The position numbers and the translations under genes are program-made. A DNA stretch of 64,000 nt from Fulvia fulva (taxonomy: Eukaryota; Ascomycota; Dothideomycetes; Mycosphaerellales; Mycosphaerellaceae): NCBI RefSeq assembly GCF_020509005.1, contig NC_063021.1, positions 1,798,001 to 1,862,000 of the forward strand, given 5' to 3'. Shown here in pieces: positions 12,001 through 20,011 of this stretch. Below the pieces are notes generated by a model, which had not been told where the DNA came from, made no database searches, and worked only from the letters and a program-made list of their open reading frames with translations. How positions within the stretch are numbered: the first letter of the stretch is position 1; every line of letters begins with the position of its first letter.

Positions 12001-12248
12001 TCGAGCTTGGTGAAGTACTTGGCCTTAGAGAGGCGCTCGAGCGTCTCCTGAATCAACGGTATTGGGTAGCGGTTCTTCTTTGTAACAGCGTTCAAGCCTC
12101 GGTAGTCTACGCAGAAGCGTAGACCACCGCTGGGCTTCTTGACGAACATGACGGGACTGCCAGCGCTGGAACGGCTCGCTCGAATGAACCCCTTCTTTAG
12201 GTTCTCTTCGAGGTATCTCTTGAGGACGATAAGCTCTTCTCGGGACAT
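8646..12248 (-). CDS. Gypsy Pol polyprotein (RT-RNase H-integrase-chromodomain), open 1200 codons
   Basis: Uninterrupted 1200-codon frame. RT: GGLRFCVDYRGLN, then AYIDDILVYS with both catalytic Asp near residue 145. RNase H: ETDASDGVVGGVLLQ near 290. Integrase: the HHCC zinc region (HPGVAKTHKLLARYYWW to CAACRRAK), then a core with DFITDLPHG and SDRGTQFISHFW. A chromodomain follows (YEVEWQGCPEWDTSWEP). The Met at 12248 is not the true start: the same frame continues upstream (PYDYKIKLEEGVETPFGPLY) until a RIP-type TAG about 105 bp on, so the N-terminal protease part is lost. From about residue 1075 the frame reads through the 3' LTR. Possibly still catalytically competent, but it lacks a start and an intact Gag. 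Confidence 0.9.
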   Translation of the reverse strand: MSREELIVLKRYLEENLKKGFIRASRSSAGSPVMFVKKPSGGLRFCVDYRGLNAVTKKNRYPIPLIQETLERLSKAKYFTKLDVIAAFNKLRMAEGHEYLTAFRTRYGLFESLVMPFGVCNGPSTFQNFINDILQEFLDQFCTAYIDDILVYSETKEEHREHVCKVLQKLADAGLQLDIDKCEFEKTEVKFLGLIITADGIKMDQEKIDAIVEWDAPTNVKEVQGFLGFANFYRRFIHAFSGVVRPLTKLTRKGEKFAWTDECQEAFDLLKAKFVKNPLLRHFDFELETRVETDASDGVVGGVLLQRRSPESPWLPVAFLSKKMTATECNYEIYDKELLAIVKAFEEWRPELEGSAMPVQVSSDHKNLVYFMKSKLLNRRQARWSEFLSRFNFVISYTPGKANSMADALTRRPGDSPVDRRGGRQIAGQQVIKEHNLSSELREYLSNGQPTLAASFATLVLAPAYLDESDDESEPEEYASDAEDLNDDEEGSVTTDGSSESDFEGFDNEEQPEGIMARVRTAYDADIDAQELVQALESGARTFPGFSLSECELQEGVVYFRKKLYVPQPEGSNIRAEILQIIHDSASGGHPGVAKTHKLLARYYWWPHSWKDVRRYVLNCAACRRAKANRHRPHGLLHPLPAPDRPWKHITMDFITDLPHGKTFSGVKAKALLVIVDRHSKDRYMIPCWSMTAKETARLFYEFVWRFQGLPDSITSDRGTQFISHFWKRLCAILGIKHNLSTSFQPQTDGQTEITNAILEQVLRCFVDYHQKDWPQHIPAVEFATRNWDSETTGYSPFYTTRGYHPRTGMEPEEPLPPTEDANEQAADEFATMLSQIHEEVHDEMVYAQAIYEDQANRRRQPAPDYQVGDMVYLNSKNIKTDRPSKKLNWKNLGPFEITERISSHAYRLALPANIKIHDVFHPVRLRPSAEDPFPNQNQDMPGPPDEVEVDEPVNLPSDDYAVRKIRGIRVEPNDVEGLPPIKYEVEWQGCPEWDTSWEPIQHIIFNRQAIEEYHARADGPEVNIGRLFESELFDGAYQWCIDHDIRPRPGTEAEHPRYVELLRLRRNSALFGGATVMVSPQSVQKVGTEEPQSAQKSSRSDSPAWCVSAKNHMPRNIRYGTQPSKFTPLPNLDRFTSARDCVTHGTPASTRDCAGPWKKHVEDSERRAGWNKVLSKAAERGFARVSPVDAGTRTREGRV

Positions 12249-13460
12249 AGAATATAGCGGTCCGAACGGTGTCTCTACACCTTCTTCTAGCTTAATCTTA
12301 TAGTCGTAAGGGCGATAAGGAGGTAGCTTGTCTACGGCTTTAGTATCGAATACGTAGAGGATATAGTGTACCTAAGGAGGGACCTTCGTAGTAGGGTCGG
12401 TAGGTATACGCTTCTTATCGAGCTTCTCGAGGGCGATATCGATATCGCGGAGGGAGGCGGCGAAGACTTAAGCTTTAGGCTACTTAGTAGTAGTAGTGAA
12501 GGTAGCGGCGTTTACCTAGAAGATCTTAGTATACTTAGGACCGCGCTAAGGCGGCGGAGAAGGCGGAGGTACCGGAGGAGCTTCTAGAGGGAAGCTGATA
12601 GTAAGGGAAGTCTAGTCGATAATAGGTTAGTATCGTCTAAACTAGGGGAGGCCGAGGATAAACTTCTAATACGGTAGGGACGTAAGGAAGCTAGTGATCG
12701 ATATACGCTTGCCTCCGAGGGTGATTGACGTGTGTATAATATAAGTAATCTTACTAGTAGTAGTCTCCGTACCGTTAAAGAGTTCAAGGGTACGAGGGTA
12801 CTTTAGTTCCTAGGGTTCGAGGTTAAGAGAGATCGCGAGTTTATAGTCTATAAAAGACTCGCCTAGTACGCTAGTGTCTATAAGAGTAAGATTAGAAGAA
12901 GAGAGTTTCTTTAAGCCGATATTTATATTCGTAACGAACGGTTAATAAGCGTAGTCCTTACCCGTCTCGTCGTATAGGTCTAGCTATACTATATTGATCC
13001 TTAACTTCTTTCCTCTCTTTACTTTCGGTAAACGTTATTCTTAGTCTTTACCGCGTCGATAAGGAAGACCTAGGCTTTTTCCTACTTAGCGGGAGTAGTA
13101 GGAGTAGGCTCGATAGCGCCGATAGCGCCGCGAACCGGGTTACGGGCGTTACGGGTAGCGAGCTACGGATAGTTAACTACGATATAGCCTAGACCGCTAT
13201 AGTAGGTATAGAGTCCGGCCTAGCGACGGCGAAGCTTCTCTTCGGGAGTAAGCTTACCGTTAACGAGGCCCTAGACTCGAGGGACGGCGGCACTAGCGCT
13301 AAGATCTATAGCATTACCTATAGAGACGGGAGGGAGAGCCGTAGGAGCGGCGGCGCCTAGTAGAGTAGCGAAGTAGCTTCCGGGACTACGAGGCTAACGA
13401 CCTTAAGAACGGGAAGCGAGGAGAGAGGCGGTATGTTTTATATTAGAGTCGAGGCGCTAG
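12249..13460 (-). pseudogene. Protease, zinc-knuckle and Gag-end relic of element 2
   Basis: RIP-ruined continuation of the gag-pol frame upstream of the intact pol. Read through stops, the minus strand gives an aspartic-protease block (LTLIDTSVLGESFIDYKLA near 12830-12900, then ILGLPWF) and a worn zinc knuckle near 13160-13230 (YYSGLGYIVVNYP, Cys and His codons mutated). Stops replace Gln/Trp codons. The change from undamaged to damaged sequence lies within about 50 bp of 12250. Confidence 0.75.
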
Positions 13461-13465
13461 TAGGT

Positions 13466-13818
13466 TGTTACGGTCTGAAAGGTGGGAGAAGCTCATTTGT
13501 CAGACAAGCGAAGAACGAGGGGAGATCACTAGGCAGCCAGTGTATTGGAGTCACTTGGGTCACTCGTGAACGAGGTGACTCAGGGTCACTCGTGAACGAG
13601 GTGACTCAGGGTCACTTAGGTCACTCGTGAGCGAGGTGACCGCGCCAAGACATAGTACTATATAGACGACGCTCCTTTGCAAGTAGATAGGAGCCTCGTG
13701 CTCAACTCATTTTAAGTATACACCATATACTGTTTGGGACCACTACCTTCTCAACGAGTCAGAGACATCATTGCAAAGATCCAAGCCCGGTTGGGATAAC
13801 GTACAGCGGTTCCTAACA
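13466..13818 (+). repeat. 5' LTR of element 3
   Basis: 353 bp. It holds three near-identical 21-nt imperfect palindromes (13559-13579, 13585-13605, 13620-13640; GTCACTCGTGAACGAGGTGAC, the third with one change) able to form short hairpins. It is flanked on the left by TAGGT. The short ORF at 13433-13630 is LTR sequence. Confidence 0.93.
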
Positions 13819-13850
13819 ACTTTGAGCACCACCACCAGGGCCCTTTGCAT

Positions 13851-14843
13851 ATGTCTGGGAGAGACGCTACCCGGAGTCCGTCAAGACAAGGAACGCCACA
13901 GTCAACTGGCATTACGGAACGAATGAGCGAAATGTCGATTACAGGAAGCAGCAAGAACAACAACGCTCCTATGAGTATGCTGAACTCACAGGACCACCAC
14001 CGTGCACCTAAGGTGTCTACGCCGGAGACGTTCGACGGGACCAAGGACAAACTGGAGGCTTTTCAACTGCAGGTTCAGTTGTACCTTCACTTCAACGCAC
14101 ACCAGTTTCAAGGCGAGGCCGGCAAGGTCTTGTACGCCGCATCCTTCCTACGAGGAAAAGCAGCTAGAGGATTCCGACCATACCTCAAGGACTGGCTCCA
14201 CAACCAGGGTGAGGGGGGGACACCGAAGACGGAAACTCGAAAAATTTTCCACGACTACGACGAGTTTGAGACGAAACTCGATGATCTATACGGGATACCG
14301 AATGAGGAGGTATACGCCGACCGACATATCCGACAACTTCGACAGACCACTTCTGTAGCGCTGTACGCCTCAGAATTCCAAGGATATGCCGCCGACCTAG
14401 AATGGAACGACGCAGCATTGCGATCGCAGTTCTACCTCGGGCTGAAGGACAACGTTAAAGCCGAACTATCCCGAAACGCCAGCGTTGTGACGCTAGGGGC
14501 GATGATCAAGGCAGCAAAGGAGATCGACGAAAGGCTCCAGGATTTGAGGTACGACCGACACGTACAGCCTGGATACCAGAGACCCGCCGCGAGCGGAAGA
14601 GGGGGCTTCAAGGCCAGAAGTCAGGACCCTAGTTACGGAGACCCAATGGAATTGGACGTAACGGATCGTAGGACAGGAAGGGGGCTGAAGAGCAAAGGTT
14701 CCACCTGCTACGTATGTGGCGAGCAAGGCCACTTTGCAAAAAACTGCAAGAAGAAGAATATGGTTAGCCGCGAGTTCAACGCAATGATTCGCGAAGAGAA
14801 GACATACCAGGAATGCGAGAACTTCTTCTCGAAATCTGCTTAG
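13851..14843 (+). CDS. Gag-like protein of element 3
   Basis: 330 aa from the first ATG of the frame, 33 bp after the 5' LTR. After a Ser/Thr/Gln-rich N-terminus comes a capsid-type region (STPETFDGTKDKLEAFQLQV, then FLRGKAARGFRPYL; LYGIPNEEVYADRHIRQLRQ; SEFQGYAADLEWND) of the retrotransposon Gag family. One CCHC zinc knuckle follows (C286, C289, H294, C299; CYVCGEQGHFAKNC), then a 30-residue tail. It would bind and package element RNA in particles. The frame ends in TAG with no pol behind it. The ORF is undamaged, unlike the surrounding element, in line with recent insertion. Confidence 0.88.
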   Translation: MSGRDATRSPSRQGTPQSTGITERMSEMSITGSSKNNNAPMSMLNSQDHHRAPKVSTPETFDGTKDKLEAFQLQVQLYLHFNAHQFQGEAGKVLYAASFLRGKAARGFRPYLKDWLHNQGEGGTPKTETRKIFHDYDEFETKLDDLYGIPNEEVYADRHIRQLRQTTSVALYASEFQGYAADLEWNDAALRSQFYLGLKDNVKAELSRNASVVTLGAMIKAAKEIDERLQDLRYDRHVQPGYQRPAASGRGGFKARSQDPSYGDPMELDVTDRRTGRGLKSKGSTCYVCGEQGHFAKNCKKKNMVSREFNAMIREEKTYQECENFFSKSA

Positions 14844-14949
14844 CAGAAACGACCTGACGACAAGGCATCAAACAGCGGCTTCTTGATTTGATGACCTAAG
14901 GACTAGAAGTCAACACAACGACACGGATAAACGACTACTGGAACACGAC

Positions 14950-15453
14950 TTACGAAGGCGCCTCGGGAGGAGGATCAGAACAAAAACCAGACCAGGAGAA
15001 AGGGGACGCTACACCGACGCTTTGGAGGCTCTTCTCCAGCTCGGATGCGGACAGGTGGACGACCCGAGTATCGTCTCCCTCGGCGGCGAGCTCACGATCC
15101 AAGCAACGGAGTTTTTCTTCTTCACGGGCACGGTTCTGCTCGAGTACTTGGCGCTTCCTGGTGAGGATCGCCCGGACCTGCTCCAGTTGCTGCAGGAGCG
15201 ATTCCTGTTGTTGCTCCGCCAGCTCGATTTCTCTTTTTATGGATGCTTCGGTCCGATCTATGGCGGCCCACGACGTACGGACACAGGCGCGACCTCTACG
15301 GACACACTCGGAACACCGCGAGTCGGAGCCAGGCATGACGAAACACAGACGCAACTTCGAACAACAGTTCTCGCAGGGGGACTCGGCCAGGTGATTCTGT
15401 CGCTCGATGCGGGAGGCACGAAGTTCGCGTTTCTGTGACGAGGAGGAAGACAT
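14950..15453 (-). CDS. Antisense Cys-rich coiled-coil protein of element 3
   Basis: 167 aa from ATG at 15453, read towards the Gag stop and ending 106 bp from it. Residues 27-57 hold cysteines at 27, 30, 37, 47, 50 and 57 (plus C31), i.e. C-x2-C-x6-C-x9-C-x2-C-x6-C, the spacing of fungal Zn(II)2Cys6 domains. The basic loop between the second and third Cys is weak (CSKLRL). Residues about 62-122 are a Glu/Gln/Arg/Leu-rich predicted coiled coil (REIELAEQQQESLLQQLEQV). The tail is acidic and Pro-rich. Similar small Cys-rich coiled-coil proteins are, from memory, common in fungal genomes. Its promoter would lie in or beside the 3' LTR. A regulator of the element is an inference only; it could be a captured host ORF. 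Confidence 0.7.
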   Translation of the reverse strand: MSSSSSQKRELRASRIERQNHLAESPCENCCSKLRLCFVMPGSDSRCSECVRRGRACVRTSWAAIDRTEASIKREIELAEQQQESLLQQLEQVRAILTRKRQVLEQNRAREEEKLRCLDRELAAEGDDTRVVHLSASELEKSLQSVGVASPFSWSGFCSDPPPEAPS

Positions 15454-15546
15454 TTTGGACAAGCTGAGGAATGAAAATGATGGGACATTCGCTTATATCA
15501 TCATGACACGTGATCGTTGGGACACCGATCCTGGGGAGGGGGATGG

Positions 15547-15899
15547 TGTTACGGTCTGAAAGGTGGGAGAAGCTCATTTGTCAGACAAGCGAAGAACGAG
15601 GGGAGATCACTAGGCAGCCAGTGTATTGGAGTCACTTGGGTCACTCGTGAACGAGGTGACTCAGGGTCACTCGTGAACGAGGTGACTCAGGGTCACTTAG
15701 GTCACTCGTGAGCGAGGTGACCGCGCCAAGACATAGTACTATATAGACGACGCTCCTTTGCAAGTAGATAGGAGCCTCGTGCTCAACTCATTTTAAGTAT
15801 ACACCATATACTGTTTGGGACCACTACCTTCTCAACGAGTCAGAGACATCATTGCAAAGATCTAAGCCCGGTTAGGATAACGTACAGCGGTTCCTAACA
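15547..15899 (+). repeat. 3' LTR of element 3
   Basis: 353 bp, identical to the 5' LTR except for two transitions near its end (AGATCTAAGC for AGATCCAAGC, GGTTAGGATA for GGTTGGGATA). The three 21-nt palindromes recur at 15640-15660, 15666-15686 and 15701-15721. It is followed by the TAGGT duplication. Confidence 0.93.
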
Positions 15900-15904
15900 T
15901 AGGT

Positions 15905-16680
15905 CTCGACGAGCTTACGGAAGCTTATAGTACCGACGTCCTTATCCTTAAGGGCTCAAAGAAGCTCTACTAATAAGCTACGGCGGAGAGTACTCTTCTT
16001 AGTCTCTTCGTTATAGCCGGTGAACCCAATGTCGCGGTTAAAGGCCGCGAGGTACTCGGCGAAGCTCTTGTTCTTCTAGAGGAGGTTATAGATAGCGTTC
16101 TAGGCGGTAGCTCTACGGTCTAGATTACTAAAGGTAGTACGGAGGTCCTATATTAAGGTGAGGACGTCCGGGTAGCCGATAGTCTACGTAGCGTTATCGA
16201 TATAGTGTTATACCTAAGCCGCGGCGTCTCCCCGAAGGAGGGAGAAGACGTACGTGACCTTGTCCTTCTCTTACGGAAAGTAGTCGGTATTAGCTAATAG
16301 CTTAATAGTAAGCTATATCTTAAATGCCTCGAACTTACTCTTATTACCGTCGAACTCGTCTAGGTCGTTAACCTTCTTAGAGAAGTACTAGCGGCGGTTA
16401 TCGTCGGCGTGCGGTACGAGGTTCTAGAAGGTGTTTATAATACCTTAAAGGTATATTACTTAGTTATTTACTTACTCGACCTACTAGGCAGTCTCGCGGA
16501 AAGAGGAGACGGTACGGTTAATAAGAGCGTAGGCGGTGTCGGGGTTAGCGTTTGCCTAGGCACCGAAGGTAGCGGCGTTCGAGAAGGGGATGTTAGCCTA
16601 CTTACTAAAGTAGAATAGAGTATCTTAGTTATCGAGGTTAACACCTTTATCGGTAGCGTAGTTACCTATAAGGAAAACTC
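15905..16680 (-). pseudogene. Gag core relic of element 2
   Basis: On the minus strand, read through stops: DEFDGNKSKFEAFKI, DKVTYVFSLLRGDAAA, IGYPDVLTLI and KSFAEYLAAFNRDIGFTGYN, a standard Gypsy capsid. Stops fall where Gln or Trp belongs (IQ/TLIQDL, AWVQ), the RIP pattern CAA/CAG to TAA/TAG and TGG to TAG. The nested element at 13466-15899 splits this Gag from its zinc knuckle. Confidence 0.8.
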
Positions 16681-16711
16681 GAGTGGTTGACGGTTTGTTG
16701 GTCTTTCGTGA

Positions 16712-17230
16712 TGTTAGGGCGGGAGCCTGGCCTATAAGATATAAGAGTAAAAGCGAGAATGTAGGTACGAAGTATAGATATAAAGGGTATAGTATAATTG
16801 CTATATAAAACGAAAGACGAAGAAAGCAAGAGAGGCCTAGGGAAGGCCGGATACTTATACGCGACCCTCGCGAGTGCGTGTCCCCGCATCAATAGGGCTA
16901 ACCTATACGAAGCCGCGCTTAGTAGCTTTGCTTAAAACCTTATTCTAACCTGCCCTACGTTCCGAGTCTTCTACGTACTTCTTCTAGGGTCTAGCGTAGT
17001 CGCGGGTACTCGCGGGAGTGCCGTGAGTCACATAGCCACGAGCCGAAGTGAATCTGTCAAGGTTTAGTGGAGTGGTGAATTTGGAGGGCTGGGTCCCGTA
17101 GTGAATGTTACGGGGCATATGATTCTTGGCGCTTATATACCAAGCTAGACTTTCACTTCTTGACGACTTCTGAGCACTCTGAGGCTCTTCTGTCCCCACC
17201 TTCTGTACATTCTGTGGGGAGACCATGACA
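16712..17230 (-). repeat. 5' LTR of element 2 (RIP-damaged)
   Basis: 519 bp, colinear with 8502-9021 but with many transitions, mostly CA-to-TA and TG-to-TA (for example TGTCAGGGC became TGTTAGGGC at the left edge). It ends GACCATGACA at 17230. Short ORFs inside it are LTR sequence, not genes. Confidence 0.9.
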
Positions 17231-18482
17231 TAGTATGGCTCGCTCGGTAGTGAAGCACGTTAGTATTAATAGTAGTATCGTAATTAAGGTTTTTTGCCTA
17301 AAAGTAGATCTATAGGCGCTAAACAACGCTAACCTATACGCACGGCTATGTACGGATACTAACTATAATTATTGGTTGATTATACTTTAGCGTTGGTCTA
17401 CCACTGATTTATCTGACATGAGCAGGCAAAAGTCTATCGGTACGTACCATACCGAGGAATACGATTACATCAGTATCCTGCTTCATCACTGAGATGCGGC
17501 ACTGGGTACAGCGTCTTCGAGCAGCCGAGTTACATCTTAGATCCCGGCGGACCGATCATCCTGGCAAAATCCAGGTGTAGAGCCAATGTGCCGACATCGA
17601 TCTGGCGGCAGCAAAAAGCGCACTTTACTCGGCTGCATGAAGACGCTGTATTTGTTGGCAGTCGTAAGGGCCTGGATCGCGTGAACAGGTCTGCCATGAC
17701 CTCCATGGGCATGTATGGACTCAGCACGAGCTCCCGAAATGACAGTTTCCTAGAAGTCCGGGATCTGGCGGCAGCATTCTCTTCTTGTCCCGGCGATTAG
17801 TCAAAAGTCATTCGACGGTGGGCATTGCTGAGGAATAAGTGATCATGGCAACAGTCGGTGTTGTCGTATCCAGAGGCATATCCTGGCAAGCGTGGTTAAT
17901 TCGTGGCAGCCCTGTCGGGAGTCGGAAGACAAAGGCAGATCGGGAATGACTAGGCTGCGCAAGGCCTGAGAACAGGGCCGCTCAGAACGGTCAGTAATAT
18001 GAACCGTCAGCCGCGCCCTACTCCGCCCAGTGTCTGTTGCTCCAGATTTGTTGATGTTGCTGTATTGTCGTCGAAAGCATGAGATGGTCGTGCTGCAGGC
18101 GTAGCAGGAGCAGCTTCTTATATGGCGGCGTGTCACCACTCGTTCTTATCGCTCAGAGTGATACAGCATCATATTCACAGGTCAATGACATGATACTTGT
18201 GCTCTTGGCGCCTGGTCCAGTCAACGACTTGTGTTGATGAACGTCGAAGGAAGATGGCACCGATGCCAAGTGTCGAAGATGCTCGGCCGAACTGGCCGAC
18301 AGCCGAAGCCACAGCTTCATCCCTTTGCCCCTCTTGACTCGGCCTATCTTTCTCACCTACCTAGGTACAACCCGAGGTGCTTTCTACGCGCAGGATCATT
18401 GTTTAGAAAGGTACATGTAGGTTTCCATCACTCTCTCCAACACTCTCCCACCAATCCCATCTACATCCATCCCCACAACACC
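17231..18482. other. Edge of transposon island and gene-poor spacer
   Basis: 17231 to about 17390 is still TpA-rich and probably old repeat. From there base use is normal. Small overlapping ORFs at 17530-17800 on both strands show no recognisable domain. 18231-18482 is the open 5' leader of the acyl-CoA dehydrogenase gene, with pyrimidine-rich stretches before its ATG. Confidence 0.5.
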
Positions 18483-19990
18483 ATGTCGAACGCACCACCC
18501 CTCCCCACCGCCGGCGGCAAGCCACGCCTCCCCGCCAGCCAACGACTCCCCTCCATCGCCGAGCCCTTCGTCAGCGCCCGCGCCCGCAAGCACCTCGACA
18601 CCATCGAGAAGTGGGTAGACGAAGAATGCATTCCCGCCGATGCAGTCTATGCCGCGCAGCTTGGCCACGGTGATGGTCGTTGGGAGGGGCACCCATCCAT
18701 TCTCGACGATACCAAGCAACGGGCCCGCGAGCTCGGCCTTTGGAACATGTTCCTTCCCAAGAACCACTACTCCAACCTCGCCGAGTACGACACCTACGGT
18801 GGTGCCGGCGGCTTCACGAATGTGGAGTATGGGCTTATGGCAGAGCTGCTGGGAAGGAGTAAGTTGGCGAGTGAGGCGTGTAATTGTGCGGCGCCAGATA
18901 CGGGTAATATGGAGGTCATTGCGAGGTACGGGACTGCTGAGCAGAAGCAGCAATGGCTGAGGCCGTTGTTGGCTGGGCAGATCAGGAGTGGCTTTCTTAT
19001 GACGGAGCCGGACAAGGCGAGTAGTGATGGGAGCAATATCAGTTTGAGCATCAGGCAGGAGGGAAATGAGCTGGTTTTGAATGGGAGCAAGTGGTGGAGC
19101 TCAGGAGCTGGCGATGATAGGTGTAAGATCTTCATTGTGATGGGGCTGAGTGATCCGAATAGCCAGGATAGGTACAAGAGGCAGAGTATGGTGCTTGTGC
19201 CTTCAGATGCGAAGGGGTTGATTGTGCATCGTATGCTGAGGGTCTACGGATATGATGAGTATGTTAAAGACCACCTGAGGGTACATACACTTCCTGCTTG
19301 CTGACCAGACACAGTGCACCCCATGGTCATGGCCACATCACATTCGACAACGTCCGCGTCCCTCTGTCCAACCTGCTCCTGGGTTTCGGACGAGGCAACG
19401 AGATCATGCAAGGTCGTCTCGGTCCTGGCAGAATTCACCACGCCATGAGGTCCATCGGTTCAGCCGAGTACGCTCTCGAGTGGATGATCGCCCGCCTCAA
19501 CGATGAGCGCAAGGTCCCCTTCGGCAAGCCTCTCCGCGAGCACGGTGTACTCCTCGAATGGGTTGCAAAGTCTCGTATCGAGATCGATGCAGCGCGTCTT
19601 GTAGTTTTGAACGCTGCCATCAAGATTGACAACGGTGATGCGAAGTCTGCCCTTGTCGAGATCGCAGAGGCGAAGGTGCTCGTGCCACAAACGGCTTGCA
19701 CTGTTATAGATCGAGCAGTGCAGGCACATGGAGCTATGGGTGTATGTCAAGACACGCCATTGGCGAGCATGTGGGCCCACATCAGGACCATCCGTATTGC
19801 GGACGGGCCAGATGAGGTCCATCTCAACCAGATGGGACGAAGGGAGACGAGGGCGAGGGCACAGGAGTGCATCAACAGGATTCAGGACCAGAAAGAGCGG
19901 GCTGAAGCCTTGATGAAGAAGTATGGTGTTGATGATAAGCAACTGGGTGGCTCGAAAGTCCAGGGCTTCCAGACGAGGGCTAAGTTGTGA
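18483..19990 (+). CDS. Acyl-CoA dehydrogenase family protein (ACAD10/11-like)
   Basis: Exons 18483-19258 and 19315-19990 give 483 aa. The 56-bp intron (GTATGT donor, CTGAC branch, ACAG acceptor) falls in an Asp codon of VYGYD/DAPHGHG. The ATG in CACCATG fits the family start better than the in-frame Met at 18231. Visible features are an N-terminal helical domain, the beta-domain flavin/substrate motif GFLMTEPDKASSDGSN followed by LNGSKWWSSGAG, the loop GRLGPGRIHHAMRSIGSAEY, and a C-terminal IADGPDEVHLNQMGRRE. The family oxidises acyl-CoA thioesters with FAD in mitochondria or peroxisomes. The C-terminus (VQGFQTRAKL) gives no clear PTS1. The exact substrate cannot be told. Confidence 0.92.
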
Positions 19991-20011
19991 TTATGAACAC
20001 AAGTAGCAGCG

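Larger units (their letters stand above)
13466..15899 (+). mobile_element. Gag-only LTR retrotransposon with antisense ORF (element 3)
   Basis: 2434 bp with 353-bp LTRs (13466-13818 and 15547-15899) that start TGTTACGGTCTG and end TTCCTAACA. The target duplication is TAGGT (13461-13465 and 15900-15904). The LTRs differ at two sites, both RIP-type transitions, so the insertion is young. A purine tract (ggggagggggatgg) precedes the 3' LTR. Inside is one plus-strand Gag ORF (13851-14843) and, convergent with it, a minus-strand ORF (15453-14950) for a Cys-rich coiled-coil protein. There is no protease, RT or integrase, so the element must be mobilised in trans. It is nested in the Gag of element 2. 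Confidence 0.92.
8502..17230 (-). mobile_element. Ty3/Gypsy LTR retrotransposon with chromodomain (element 2), mosaic
   Basis: LTRs of about 520 bp at 8502-9021 (3' LTR) and 16712-17230 (5' LTR), coding strand minus. After removing the nested element at 13466-15899 and its extra TAGGT, the element is about 6.3 kb. Order on the minus strand: Gag, zinc knuckle, protease, RT, RNase H, integrase, chromodomain. The left part (8502 to about 12250) is undamaged. From there to 17230 the sequence is RIP-mutated, apart from the nested insert. The flanks (GAACG left, TAGTA right) do not match, so no target duplication is visible. Gene conversion, recombination or assembly joining could explain the mosaic. 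Confidence 0.88.

Noticed and set aside
13559..13640. Short regularly spaced repeats that could be taken for a CRISPR-like array
   Set aside because: Only three units with unequal 5- and 14-nt spacers inside a retrotransposon LTR of a eukaryote, and the same units recur in the partner LTR.
18396..18953. 185-codon minus-strand ORF opposite the acyl-CoA dehydrogenase
   Set aside because: Antisense shadow of a clear coding exon, low complexity Gly/Val-rich, no domain.
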